Shown here in pieces: positions 10,999-19,665 of a stretch of 64,000 nucleotides of DNA. The notes under the pieces were generated by a model that worked only from the letters and a program-made list of their open reading frames with translations, did not search any database and was not told the origin of the DNA. Position numbers and translations under genes: made by a program. Each line of letters starts with the position of its first letter. The stretch's first letter is position 1. This DNA comes from Planctomycetaceae bacterium (GTDB taxonomy: Bacteria > Planctomycetota > Planctomycetia > Pirellulales > UBA1268). The stretch is taken from contig CANFQO010000003.1 of assembly GCA_947449135.1 (NCBI GenBank), positions 1 through 64,000 on the forward strand. The letters run 5' to 3'.

Positions 10999-11341
10999 GA
11001 CGATGCCACACGACGGCGAACGCTGGTCGAAGGGTGCGGAGCAAGAGTAAGGATAGGACGGTCAACGGCACTCCCACAAGCGATGGTCTGTTGGGGAGCA
11101 GAACCCTATCTACACCCCAACTAATTCGTCAATCGGCAGTACGCCTACTCCGCCACGCCACTCTTCTTGACCGCCGTCCGCGACGGCCATGCCTCTCCCA
11201 ACCTCAACCTCGACCTCTCGAAGCTTGGGGATAATCTGATCAGCCAGATCCCTCCTTCCGCTTGGGATTGGTGTCCTCCCCTGGGTTGCTCCACTCCCCA
11301 GCCCCTCTCTCTCGAGGTGGTGACGCCTAAGGCGGGGCAGG
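10999..11341. other. Intergenic spacer with no recognised gene
   Basis: A 343-base stretch between the methyltransferase and the GT11-like gene, both leftward. Short open frames of 70-85 codons run through it on the minus strand, but their products are proline/arginine-rich and resemble no family I know. No tRNA, terminator or inverted repeat stood out. It may hold a promoter for the GT11 run or a decayed gene. Confidence 0.5.
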
Positions 11342-12130
11342 TCACTCCTTTTTGCATTTTGCAATTACGAACAGACCTTCGTCGTTTGGTTTTCTACTCT
11401 TCTCGCTGCTTCTAAGCTCACGGTACACGAGAAGTGACCGAATGGGGTTGAACCTCTCCTTCGGATCGTCCATCACCCGTGAGAACCAGGACCTTGCCAC
11501 ATGTGTCGTAAAGATTGAATGTGCTTCAACAGAAGTGAAGCCGATTTCCTTCAGCAGTTCTCTGAGAGTTGTTGGCGTGAAGTAATGCTGAACTTTGAAA
11601 ACTGTTCGATGACGCTCGATCCGTTCTGCACTCATGCCCATGAGACTATCGACCGAGATGACCATCTGCCCTCCTGGCTTTAGGACGCGACGAGCCTCCC
11701 GCAGAACCTCTCTATAGTTTGGAATGTGTTCAATAACGCTAAAACTGAATATCTTGTCAAAAGAGCCGTCAACAAAGCCTGCCTCCTCGAGTTTTTTACA
11801 GAGAAACTCAGCCTTAATGGAACTCGCTGTCACAGTGGCCATGCTGTTGGCACGGTCAATCGCAGAGGGATTTATGTCTACACCGACTACCTTTGCCGCA
11901 CCTTTGCCGAGGATTAAAGCCAGCGCACCATCGCCACAACCGATATCGAGGATGACGTCGGCAGACTTCATTTGGACGCCGCGAAGCATCTCTTTGAATT
12001 CAAATACCTTACAGGGCATAAAGGTATTCCAAGGGCGACAATAGAAATGATAGAGATTTATGTTTGGGTACAACCCAAGCCATTCCAGTGCTTTTAAGAA
12101 AGATCGATACAGGTTCATGTTCTGCTTCAT
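11342..12130 (-). CDS. Class I SAM-dependent methyltransferase
   Basis: A 262-residue Rossmann-fold methyltransferase of the Methyltransf_11/25 type. Motif I is VILDIGCGDGALALILG, motif II is VVGVDINPSAIDRA, FSFSVIEHIPNYREVLREA is motif IV/post-IV, and LKPGGQMVISV is motif V. The substrate cannot be read from sequence; its place in the island suggests O-methylation of a sugar or a lipid carrier. This gene is strikingly AT-rich for the window: the 60 bases from 11701 contain only about 35% G+C, a sign of recent transfer. Confidence 0.85.
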   Translation of the reverse strand: MKQNMNLYRSFLKALEWLGLYPNINLYHFYCRPWNTFMPCKVFEFKEMLRGVQMKSADVILDIGCGDGALALILGKGAAKVVGVDINPSAIDRANSMATVTASSIKAEFLCKKLEEAGFVDGSFDKIFSFSVIEHIPNYREVLREARRVLKPGGQMVISVDSLMGMSAERIERHRTVFKVQHYFTPTTLRELLKEIGFTSVEAHSIFTTHVARSWFSRVMDDPKERFNPIRSLLVYRELRSSEKSRKPNDEGLFVIAKCKKE

Positions 12131-12415
12131 ACATTAATGTTCTTCGTGTCGGCATAGCCTGTGACATGCTGCTGATTTGTTATCGAGCGGCCAGTAAATA
12201 ATCCTCTCGTAGCGGGGGGCCTTCACTGAGCACGCTCCAAGGATGCATTCTATTCTGGACTCATTCCCACGACGGTTGCCAGCTGGCCTGGGATGTCCAT
12301 GTCGATGGCTCGGCCGGTCCACCCAACCCCATCGGCCGCAGCATCGGCCAACTGATTTTGGCTCACAGATCGATCTCTACAGCCCCCAGCCCACGCTTCA
12401 CACAGCAGCGACACA

Positions 12416-13327
12416 TCATCCAAGTCGCCCGCGTCTGAAAAAATGGGCGGCCGCCTCGCGACAAAATCCTATTGCGTTTGTCAATTGCCAGAGTGCGAGC
12501 GCCGAGGCGATCTGCGCTTTTCGACCAAGACCGCGATGCCGCTGTAGATGCTGCGGGAGGCGTCGTAGCAGGCTGGCATGAAAGTCGACGTCTTGTCGCA
12601 TGGTACCTGATGCCCGCAACCGGCGTAGGGCTTGGTAGCGGTATGCGCCGCGGCCGTAGCGATAGTGAAGTCCGAGAAACTGCTGTAGGGACTGTGAGTG
12701 GCGATGCTCGAGCGCAGCAGCACGCACAAGCCGCATTGGCCGGCCGCTAGACCGCCAACGATCGCAGAAGTCGCGATCCTCGGCGCCGGCCCGCCGGAAA
12801 GACGTGTCGAATCCACCGAGTGTGAGATACGCAGCACGGCTACAGAGCATGTTGTTACTGGTCAGAAAATATGCCGACTCTTCTTCTGCATTGAAGTGCT
12901 CATAGACCAGATCGATGATCAGCTGACTGCTGGTTGCGAACAGGTCGTTCGGGAGGCCGTTGAAGGTGATGCCTCCCACGAGAGCATCGGGGCACTGCCG
13001 GTGAGCATTGACGAGGGACTCGAGCCAGGCGGGCGTGGGCTGGCAGTCGTCGTCCGTGAGGGCGATGAGTTCCCCGCGAGCCTCATGAACGCCGCGGTTG
13101 CGTGCGGCTGAAGGCCCAGCGTTCGACTGCCGAATGACACGGATGGTGGGCCCGCCAACGGCCGCAACGAGCGATCCTGAGACTGGCTGGGGGCTACCGT
13201 CGTCGACGACGAGAATCTCGTACGCCTTGCCCGGCATCGTCTGTCGAGCGAGCGAGGCCAGGCACTCTCGAAGCCGCTCAGGGCGGGAGAGCGTCGGAAT
13301 CACGATGGTCACGAGCGGCGAAGTCAT
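12416..13327 (-). CDS. Family 2 glycosyltransferase
   Basis: A 303-residue GT2 enzyme with textbook motifs: VTIVIPTLSRPERLRECLASL at the start, EILVVDDGSP (first DD), SNAGPSAARNRGV (nucleotide-sugar helix), GELIALTDDDCQPTPAWL (the DxD metal site, here DDD), and GGFDTSFRRAGAEDRDFCDRW containing the catalytic-base ED. The C-terminal 60 residues are basic, ending RRGRLG, with a short hydrophobic stretch IASALALWQLTNAIG. It is leftward and separated by 285 bases from the methyltransferase. That spacer has a start-less 70-80 codon open frame on the plus strand (about 12202-12438), which I could not identify. Donor sugar unknown. Confidence 0.85.
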   Translation of the reverse strand: MTSPLVTIVIPTLSRPERLRECLASLARQTMPGKAYEILVVDDGSPQPVSGSLVAAVGGPTIRVIRQSNAGPSAARNRGVHEARGELIALTDDDCQPTPAWLESLVNAHRQCPDALVGGITFNGLPNDLFATSSQLIIDLVYEHFNAEEESAYFLTSNNMLCSRAAYLTLGGFDTSFRRAGAEDRDFCDRWRSSGRPMRLVRAAALEHRHSQSLQQFLGLHYRYGRGAYRYQALRRLRASGTMRQDVDFHASLLRRLPQHLQRHRGLGRKAQIASALALWQLTNAIGFCREAAAHFFRRGRLG

Positions 13328-13835
13328 TTGAGTGAAACATCATATGATCGTTGCCGCGTGCCGGCGATTGCATACCGGCAATCCCGGACACGAAGAGATC
13401 TGGAGAAGATAACAAGGGCGATTTGTCGACCGATTTCAGCACTTTGGTCGACTTCCATGCCTCCAGCAGCAGGCTTGCAGTGAAAAACTCGCGGAGCTTC
13501 GGATCTTAGAGGTCGGGCAATTCTGCTTACTCAAGCGGAATCTGCCCAAGCAGACTGACTTGCCCCCCTCCAACATCTTCTTCACCACTCTTTGGGGCAA
13601 GACACTGGTGGTCACCGCGACGGCCCGACGTATTCGCCTGACCATGACGCAGATGCCTCTCACTGGCGTTTTCCGATGCGTGAGCCGTTGACGCCGACGG
13701 ACTGCCGCCGGAGAATCAGCTGCTTCCCGAGGCGGTCTCGCGCCACAGACCGTCCCTCATGCTCTGCGCTTCATGGCATTCCCTGCTCACTTTCTTCGTT
13801 GCCCCAAGCTTTCTTCGCTACTCAAGGAGGTCCCC
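13328..13835. other. Spacer at island edge with possible gene remnant
   Basis: 508 bases without a full gene, between the last glycosyltransferase and the DUF4440 gene. On the plus strand one frame is open from about 13413 to the stop at 13691 but has no start in its first part. Its product reads like real protein (EKLAELRILEVGQFCLLKR, later TLVVTATARRIRLTM), and the basic RRIRL tail is reminiscent of the C-terminus of some IS transposases. This is a weak similarity by eye only. The AAGGAGG at 13823-13829 is the ribosome site of the next gene. Confidence 0.3.
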
Positions 13836-14600
13836 ATGAGGTCTGACAGGCGTATCCTTCTCGTGTCTGCGTTCGTACTCGCGACAGCGGCTCCCGCCGC
13901 TGCCTTCGCCCAGAACCCCGCCGACGAGCGGCTGCTCGCGGAACTGACGGCGCTCGAGCGAGCAAGCTGGGAGGCGACGGTCCGCGACGACAAGGAGTTT
14001 TTCCGCGGCTACATGGCGCCGGAGTTCAAGGGCTTCTTTGCCGACGGCACGGTGGCCGGCCGGGAGGAATTTCTCAGCAACCTCGACGATTTTCACCTCG
14101 CCAAGTACACGATGGGCGAGGTCACCATGATGCGGCTCAACGAGCACGCGGTGATGGTGCTCTACCGGGCCAGCTTCGAGGGAGTCCACAAGGGGAAGCA
14201 GCTCGCGCAGACCAACGTCGAGTCGTCGTCGCTCTATGTGCATCGCGATGGAAAGTGGCTCGAGATCTTCTATCAGGAGACGGCCATCCCCGTTGGGGTC
14301 AGCGGCCCAGCATCACACGCCAACGGAGGAGCGGCCACGAACCACCAGGAAAGCACGGTGTTTGCGTATGACGGCCAGGACTTCATTCGCGTGCACACCA
14401 CGCTCCTGACGGAAAAAGGAGAATCCGCAGACGGTACCAAGCTCGATCGCAACAACCCGGGCTATGCGGCTTTGATTCAAAAACGCTCTTACGTCGGAGA
14501 AGTCACGCTGTTCGGCCAGCGATGCTCCGCCAACTATGCACCGCTCGTCGACCAAGAGGGCCGACTGACCGGCGCGCTGATGGTGTGCATCCGGAAGTAG
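13836..14600 (+). CDS. Secreted DUF4440/SnoaL-like protein
   Basis: A 254-residue exported protein. The ATG at 13836 follows a strong AAGGAGG seven bases upstream and opens a signal peptide (RILLVSAFVLATAAPAAAFA, cleavage before QNPADER). The mature N-terminal half fits the NTF2-like DUF4440 pattern: ELTALERASWEATVRDD, then FKGFFADGTVAGREEFLSNL, and LYVHRDGKWLEIFYQETAI. The C-terminal half (from about residue 170) is less clear: FAYDGQDFIRVHTTLLTEKG, RSYVGEVTLFG and a closing MVCIRK with Cys, perhaps a small sensor- or PAS-like domain. No catalytic residues can be named. Neighbours give no clear context. Confidence 0.7.
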   Translation: MRSDRRILLVSAFVLATAAPAAAFAQNPADERLLAELTALERASWEATVRDDKEFFRGYMAPEFKGFFADGTVAGREEFLSNLDDFHLAKYTMGEVTMMRLNEHAVMVLYRASFEGVHKGKQLAQTNVESSSLYVHRDGKWLEIFYQETAIPVGVSGPASHANGGAATNHQESTVFAYDGQDFIRVHTTLLTEKGESADGTKLDRNNPGYAALIQKRSYVGEVTLFGQRCSANYAPLVDQEGRLTGALMVCIRK

Positions 14601-14644
14601 GCGAGTTGCCGGTCGTGATAGTTCGCCGTCGGCGGTGCCGGCCC

Positions 14645-15682
14645 TCACCGCGGGCAGATGTCGATCACTGGCAGTTGGGCGGGCGGAGTCGCAGCTGTCG
14701 CAATCAGTATGGCAGCATCATCCGAGGTTGCCCCAGGATCGGACGAGTCGTCGATAGGAAGTCTATCGATGTCCGCTTGCAGAGCTGTTTGCACCGTTGT
14801 GTCACTTGAAGAGGTCGACACATCATCGGAAGAGTCGTCGATTCGACCTGACTCCCAACGCCCCACCACATGGCCCGCGACCACTGCGCCGGCATAGACG
14901 GGAAGAAAAGCTCCCGCGAACACATCCCCTGCAACACCTCCGAGGTTCGCCCCGTAGGCTGGATAGAGGATGCGGTATTCCTCACGTTCGAGATCAGTAG
15001 CACCGAGACGGTCCGCATAGGCGAGAACGTCACCAGTAGCGATTGCTTCCGGCCACAGGTTGATCACGGGCACGATCGTCGCGAGTGAGTAGGTGCCCGG
15101 ATACGAACGACGGGCAAAATCCTTCGAGTGACCGGCCTGCTTGATCGCCAGTGCCGGAACGTCGCTGTAAACATGAACGGTCGCGGTATACGGGTTGTAG
15201 TAGTCGCGACCAAAAACCCGCCCCGGCACAACAGCCTCGCACGCGACGGAGAGGGCGCCGAGCGTGTACCGATACGGCCACGCGACGGACGTATTGCTCT
15301 GCAGCCGGCGCCAATCGGAGACCGGCGCATATTGATTGATTCGCACCTTGACGTGATCGAGTTGATGTTCTTCGAGGTAGTCTTCAAGAGACTGCTCGGT
15401 CTCACAGGAGACGTTGTGGTTGTCCACCCGGCAGTCCCAGAGAATGATCTTTCGCGGGATGCCGACAACCCAGCCAAGGCCGTCGATGATTGGTCGCTTT
15501 TCACCTCGTTCGACCGGACAGGCCCGCGTGATTGACGACATTTCCGGAGCCACGTTCCGGCGGGTGAGCGGAATTTCGTGGGGCTCAAGGCAGCCCGCCT
15601 TGCATGGAGCGGCTGCGGTGACGGCGATGATCAAGGCAATGACGCAAAAAGCATCTGCCGCCGCTCTGGAGAGGTTGGGCAA
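14645..15682 (-). CDS. Secreted protein of unknown function
   Basis: A 345-residue exported protein, family not recognised. The N-terminus has a signal peptide (DAFCVIALIIAVTAAAPCKAG followed by Cys), which could be a lipoprotein signal, though the region before the Cys is not a classic lipobox. The mature part has paired cysteines (ACPVERG, WDCRVDNHNVSC) and a central section rich in Tyr and Trp (VAWPYRYTLGALSVACEAVVPGRVFG, YNPYTATVHVYSD). The last 60 residues are Ser/Asp/Thr-rich (DDSSDDVSTSSSDTT) after a GANLGGVAGDVFAGAFLP glycine/alanine-rich stretch, and end in VIDICPR. It is convergent with the DUF4440 gene. Confidence 0.6.
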   Translation of the reverse strand: MPNLSRAAADAFCVIALIIAVTAAAPCKAGCLEPHEIPLTRRNVAPEMSSITRACPVERGEKRPIIDGLGWVVGIPRKIILWDCRVDNHNVSCETEQSLEDYLEEHQLDHVKVRINQYAPVSDWRRLQSNTSVAWPYRYTLGALSVACEAVVPGRVFGRDYYNPYTATVHVYSDVPALAIKQAGHSKDFARRSYPGTYSLATIVPVINLWPEAIATGDVLAYADRLGATDLEREEYRILYPAYGANLGGVAGDVFAGAFLPVYAGAVVAGHVVGRWESGRIDDSSDDVSTSSSDTTVQTALQADIDRLPIDDSSDPGATSDDAAILIATAATPPAQLPVIDICPR

Positions 15683-16089
15683 GGCTATCTATCCTTTTCG
15701 GCGGTCATTCGGACGCCCGGCACGATGAGATCATCGTCGTCTGGTTGAATGCCGCTTGAACCCCGCTCGCCATCGGCCCTGTAGCTGGGCGTTGGACCGT
15801 TTCATCACTGAAACGTCTGAAAGCCTCTCACGCTCCAACCGCGACCGCCGCAGCCCCACCTCGCACAAGCCACCATTCAGCCCGCTCCACCCATTCCCCT
15901 CTCGGCAACCCGTGAGGATTTCAGGGCTGAACGGTCGCTCCTAGGGGCCGGATGAGGGGCTAAATTGCGTGGCAAATGCACGCTGGACCGAGTGGCGTCA
16001 TCATCAATGGGAGTCCTCGCGAAACGCCGCGAACCCTATCCATACAGTGAGGAAGAAACTTTTTCCGCTGTCCAGAGTTTCAATATTGT
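15683..16089. other. Spacer with one stem-loop, no gene seen
   Basis: 407 bases between divergently transcribed genes. A near-perfect stem-loop lies at about 15796-15815: arms CGTTTCA and TGAAACG around a TCAC loop. No T-run follows, so it is not an obvious terminator. The rest is C-rich with no family-like open frame. Promoters for both neighbours must lie here, but I cannot place them. Confidence 0.4.
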
Positions 16090-17070
16090 ATGAGCCCTTC
16101 TGACAACTCTCTGGCTTCGCTTTTCTGCTGGCGGCCGGTATTTTCAGCCCGCCGATTCAGCACCGCGAGCCACGGATGCCGTTTTTTGCTCGCTCGAATC
16201 CAGCCCGCCGTCCCGCCGAATTGGCTCGCAACCACTCTGACCGTTGCCATTTCGGGCCTCATGATGGCCGATGCGGTTGTGCGGAACGCTGGGCTCACAC
16301 CCGCGGCCAATGCTCTACGGTTCTGGGTAGTCGCTGCAGCGGCGGCCTTTTTGCTGGCATCAACCTATCGGGAGCGGGGCGTCTTGGCGTCGCATGGCCA
16401 ACAACGACTTCACACTCCATGGGCGTGGTTGGCGATGACCGTTGCGATCTTCGCGATCGCTGGAGCCAGCGACCAGTTTTACGAGAAATCCTACGCCACA
16501 CCTTGCGACAATCTGCAATTCACACTTCCACCATCGGGCGAGAGACGTCTCATCAATGAATTCATGGTCGTCACCGAGAAAGGAACTCGCATACCCCTCT
16601 ACGAATGGTCGGCATCAGCCGCCGAAGTCAAACGCTACGCAGTCGCCAGCGAACAGCAGCATGCTCGTGATTTCCCAGCGATTCGGCTTGAACGATCCTC
16701 GGATCAAACCAATTGCCACGGCTGGGTTTTCACTCAGGGCCGCCACCTGCTGTTCGGTGACGGTGTCGAGCAGATTCTTCAAGACAACGAATACTCGGTC
16801 GCGGAACAACCACACATCAACGACGTCATCATTTACCGCAATTCGAGCAGAACGATTTTGCACAGCGGAATCGTCCGGGCTGTCCTCGATGACGGCACTG
16901 CGTTGATTGAAAGCAAATGGGGGATCAGCGCCCGCTATCTGCACCTCCCACACAACCAGCCGTACGGCGACAATTTCCAATACTATCGCTCGACACACAA
17001 GACGCACCGCGTGTGCATAGTCCCCCGAGCAACAGGCCTCATCGCCGATCTAGCAAGCACCGTGCCGTAG
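16090..17070 (+). CDS. Membrane protein with papain-like NCHGW domain
   Basis: A 326-residue protein. The first half has two or three hydrophobic segments (WLATTLTVAISGLMMADAVV, FWVVAAAAAFLLA, PWAWLAMTVAIFAIAG). The second half, probably exported, has TNCHGWVFTQGRHLLFGDGVEQ, then VIIYRNSSRTILHSGIVRAV and ALIESKWGISARYLHLP. A Cys in NCHGW and a His in LHSGIV followed by an acidic/Trp segment is the order expected for an NlpC/P60- or CHAP-like papain fold; a DUF of this type with an NCHGW core exists. Substrate is unknown; peptidoglycan or an amide bond is possible. The first 30 residues are basic and the start is uncertain. Confidence 0.6.
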   Translation: MSPSDNSLASLFCWRPVFSARRFSTASHGCRFLLARIQPAVPPNWLATTLTVAISGLMMADAVVRNAGLTPAANALRFWVVAAAAAFLLASTYRERGVLASHGQQRLHTPWAWLAMTVAIFAIAGASDQFYEKSYATPCDNLQFTLPPSGERRLINEFMVVTEKGTRIPLYEWSASAAEVKRYAVASEQQHARDFPAIRLERSSDQTNCHGWVFTQGRHLLFGDGVEQILQDNEYSVAEQPHINDVIIYRNSSRTILHSGIVRAVLDDGTALIESKWGISARYLHLPHNQPYGDNFQYYRSTHKTHRVCIVPRATGLIADLASTVP

Positions 17071-17457
17071 GGAGTTTGACGGCACTTTGTGGTGTCAGTC
17101 GTTAACGCGATCTTTCTGGAGGCATCCTCTTGCTTCGGCGGGCGACGCCTCCTTGATGCGTTGGGCGTGCCGGGCTTCTTGGCCCGCGGCGAGAATTCGG
17201 GCTTTTCGTCATATGTCAGTCCGTCGAATCGCAAGAGGAAGGGGCGAGGCCTCGCCCATCCCACCACCCGTGATCACGGCGGGACGAGGCCCCTCATCGA
17301 ACGCAATAGTTCACCGCATCTCGGGCCCTCTGGGCGGCGGTGCACAATCTCATGTTGGACCTTGCACATTGTCATAGACGAAGGCGGAACTCTGTGAAAT
17401 AACGGTGGCCCTGCGGAATGCCGCTGGCGAACCCCTGTCTCTGGAGACCCCTCCCAC
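17071..17457. other. Spacer with palindromes, no gene seen
   Basis: 387 bases between two rightward genes. It contains a 16-base perfect palindrome GGGCGAGGCCTCGCCC at 17242-17257 and a larger imperfect hairpin with GGAGGC/GCCTCC arms at 17118-17152. Neither is followed by a T-run. A 100-codon frame is open on the plus strand but looks non-coding in composition. The palindrome could be an operator or simply restriction-site-like sequence. Confidence 0.35.
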
Positions 17458-18600
17458 GTGGCTACCTCCGCCCGCCCACCAAGGAAAGTCCGCACCGCCA
17501 TCGTCGGCCTCGGCTTTGGCGCCGAGTTCATCCCGATCCACCAGCGCCACCCCCACGCCGAACTGGTCGCAATCTGTCAGCGCTCGCGGGACAAGCTCGA
17601 CCAGGTCGGCAAGGCATACAGCGTCGAGCGGCGATATCAGCACTACGCCGACCTCCTCAAGGACAGGGAGATCGACGCGGTTCACATCAATTCGCCGATC
17701 CCCGACCACGCCGTCATGTCGCTGGCGGCTCTCGAGGCTGGCAAGCACGTCATGTGCACGGTGCCGATGGCCACGAGCGTGGAGAACTGCAAGAAAATCG
17801 TCGACCTCGTCGCGAAGACGGGACTCAAGTACATGATGGCAGAGACGGTCGTCTACGCGCGGGAATTTCTGTTCATCAAGCAGATGGCCGATCGGGGCGA
17901 CCTGGGAAAAATCCAGTTCGTGCAGGCCAGCCACCAGCAGGACATGGATGGCTGGCCGAACTACTGGCCAGGCCTGCCTCCGATGCACTACGCCACGCAC
18001 TGCGTCGGTCCTTGCCTGGCACTCGAGCGGACGGATGCCGAGGAGGTGAGCTGTTTTGGTTCCGGGCGAATCCGCGAGGAACTCATCAAGCACTACGGCT
18101 CGCCGTTTGCAGTCGAGAGCGCCCACGTGAAACTCGCCAAAAGTGACGTCGTGGCACGGGTGATCCGCTCGCTCTTCGACACGGCGCGGCAGTACCGCGA
18201 GAGTTTTGATGTGTATGGCTCGAAGGCGAGCTTCGAGTGGCAGCTCTGCGAGAACGAGGAACCGGTGCTCCACACGGCGAAGAAGCCTGAACCCGAGATC
18301 CCCCAGCGTGTGCCCGTGCCCGACTTCGCCCATCTGCTGCCAGAGCCGATCCAGCGGCTCACAACCGGCGGCGTCTACGACGCCGACGACCACCAGCACC
18401 TCTCGTTCACACAGGGCGGCGGCCACGGCGGCAGCCATCCGCATCTCGTGCATGAGTTCGTGACGGCACTCGTGGAGGGCCGTGACCCGTATCCCAACGC
18501 GAAGCAGAGCGCCAACTGGACCTGTACAGGCATCCTGGCGCATGAGTCGGCGATGAAAGGGGGCGCCATCATGAAGCTGCCCGAGTGGAGTTGTTCGTGA
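17458..18600 (+). CDS. Gfo/Idh/MocA family oxidoreductase (altered EKP motif)
   Basis: A 380-residue NAD(P)-binding oxidoreductase. The Rossmann motif is TAIVGLGFGAEFIP (residues 13-26). The conserved [E]KP motif after the GKHV strand, whose Lys is catalytic in inositol and glucose-fructose type enzymes, reads VMCTVPMATS, so Val102 replaces the Lys. The C-terminal alpha/beta domain has the aromatic DMDGWPNYWPGLPP segment and HYATHCVGP, which fits the usual catalytic-His helix. There is no signal peptide, so it is cytoplasmic. The GTG start at 17458 gives the shortest leader before the Rossmann strand. Sugar substrate unknown. Confidence 0.85.
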   Translation: MATSARPPRKVRTAIVGLGFGAEFIPIHQRHPHAELVAICQRSRDKLDQVGKAYSVERRYQHYADLLKDREIDAVHINSPIPDHAVMSLAALEAGKHVMCTVPMATSVENCKKIVDLVAKTGLKYMMAETVVYAREFLFIKQMADRGDLGKIQFVQASHQQDMDGWPNYWPGLPPMHYATHCVGPCLALERTDAEEVSCFGSGRIREELIKHYGSPFAVESAHVKLAKSDVVARVIRSLFDTARQYRESFDVYGSKASFEWQLCENEEPVLHTAKKPEPEIPQRVPVPDFAHLLPEPIQRLTTGGVYDADDHQHLSFTQGGGHGGSHPHLVHEFVTALVEGRDPYPNAKQSANWTCTGILAHESAMKGGAIMKLPEWSCS

Positions 18601-18637
18601 TGCGTCGTTTGCTACTGGCCTGCGTCACCCTGAATAA

Positions 18638-19567
18638 TCACCGCCCAAAATCGAGATAGTCCTGCATGCTCGGCGCGGGGGCTCCCCCCGGAGCAGACGA
18701 TCCGGAGTGTGTTCGAAAGCGATTCTGGGCCTGCCACACGACCGTTCCGAGCAGCAGCAGCGTGAGCGTGAGCAGCAAGAGCCGTCGGGGCCAAGCTGCC
18801 CAGAAACAGAGTGGCCGGCATTCTGCCAGCCAACAGACCAGCGGCGTGACGCCGAGCAGCACCCCGTGCAGTGTTGTCAGTGAACCGAAGAATCTCCCGA
18901 TGAACAGCACGCCGGCGAGACAGATCCAGCCAACGCCGACTGCGCCGGGAGCACTCGGGCTTGCTGCTGCCGGAGCGGCGAACGCAGCCACGGCCAACGT
19001 AGCGGCCAGTGGGAGGGCGAGTTGCCCAGCCGAAGCATACCCCGACAGCATGGTCGTGATGCCCGCCGCAAGGCTGGTAGCAGCCAGCGTCAGACTGATC
19101 ACTGGATCCGGCCGACGCTGTTGGAGCGTTACCAGCGCCAGCCAAGGAACGAGGATCGACACCCCTAGTCCAAACAGAAAACACACCCGCTCCGCCAGCG
19201 ACCACCCCCCGCTTCCACCGGTCATGTAGACGCTGCCAAGCAGGAGCAACGGTCCGCTCGACAGCGCCACGCAGCCACGGGCCAGCACCATTCGGGCGGT
19301 GCTCATCGGCTTCATCGTGATCCAACTCTCAACCGTCACTGCCAGCGGCACAACCAGCAACAACAACCGCTCCTGATCGGTGGCCAGTACCCCGCGGGGA
19401 CGAAAGCCGAGCATGATGGAACCGGTCACAAACCCGAGCCCCACTGCCAGTGGCCAGCCGATTACCGCGCCGGGGCTGCTACGCAGTCGGCTATAGGCCA
19501 GCAGGACGAGCGCCGTCACGACCCCAGATGCCGCCATAGCGATGAGAATGGCAACGGGATCGGGCAT
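18638..19567 (-). CDS. Polytopic membrane protein, unknown
   Basis: A 309-residue integral membrane protein with about eight or nine hydrophobic helices, starting MPDPVAILIAMAASGVVTALVLL-like. It has almost no soluble loops, and ends in a short tail rich in Pro, Ser and Gly (SSAPGGAPAPSMQDYLDFGR). The ATG at 19567 is chosen because it begins exactly at the first helix; the longer frame to 19696 would add a non-hydrophobic leader. No motif points to a transporter family. It is convergent with the oxidoreductase and about 100 bases downstream of yceI on the same strand. Confidence 0.65.
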   Translation of the reverse strand: MPDPVAILIAMAASGVVTALVLLAYSRLRSSPGAVIGWPLAVGLGFVTGSIMLGFRPRGVLATDQERLLLLVVPLAVTVESWITMKPMSTARMVLARGCVALSSGPLLLLGSVYMTGGSGGWSLAERVCFLFGLGVSILVPWLALVTLQQRRPDPVISLTLAATSLAAGITTMLSGYASAGQLALPLAATLAVAAFAAPAAASPSAPGAVGVGWICLAGVLFIGRFFGSLTTLHGVLLGVTPLVCWLAECRPLCFWAAWPRRLLLLTLTLLLLGTVVWQAQNRFRTHSGSSAPGGAPAPSMQDYLDFGR

Positions 19568-19665
19568 AGTAAGCTCTCGATGAAAAGACCTGAACAGCGG
19601 GCCAGCGACAGATGGCCACGCGGGAACAATTCCCTCCCGCGGGCCTTCTGTCACCAGCCACCAGG

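Noticed and set aside
12202-12438. Short plus-strand frame without a start between methyltransferase and glycosyltransferase
   Set aside because: It reads somewhat protein-like, but has no start codon context and no recognisable family; kept only as a note.
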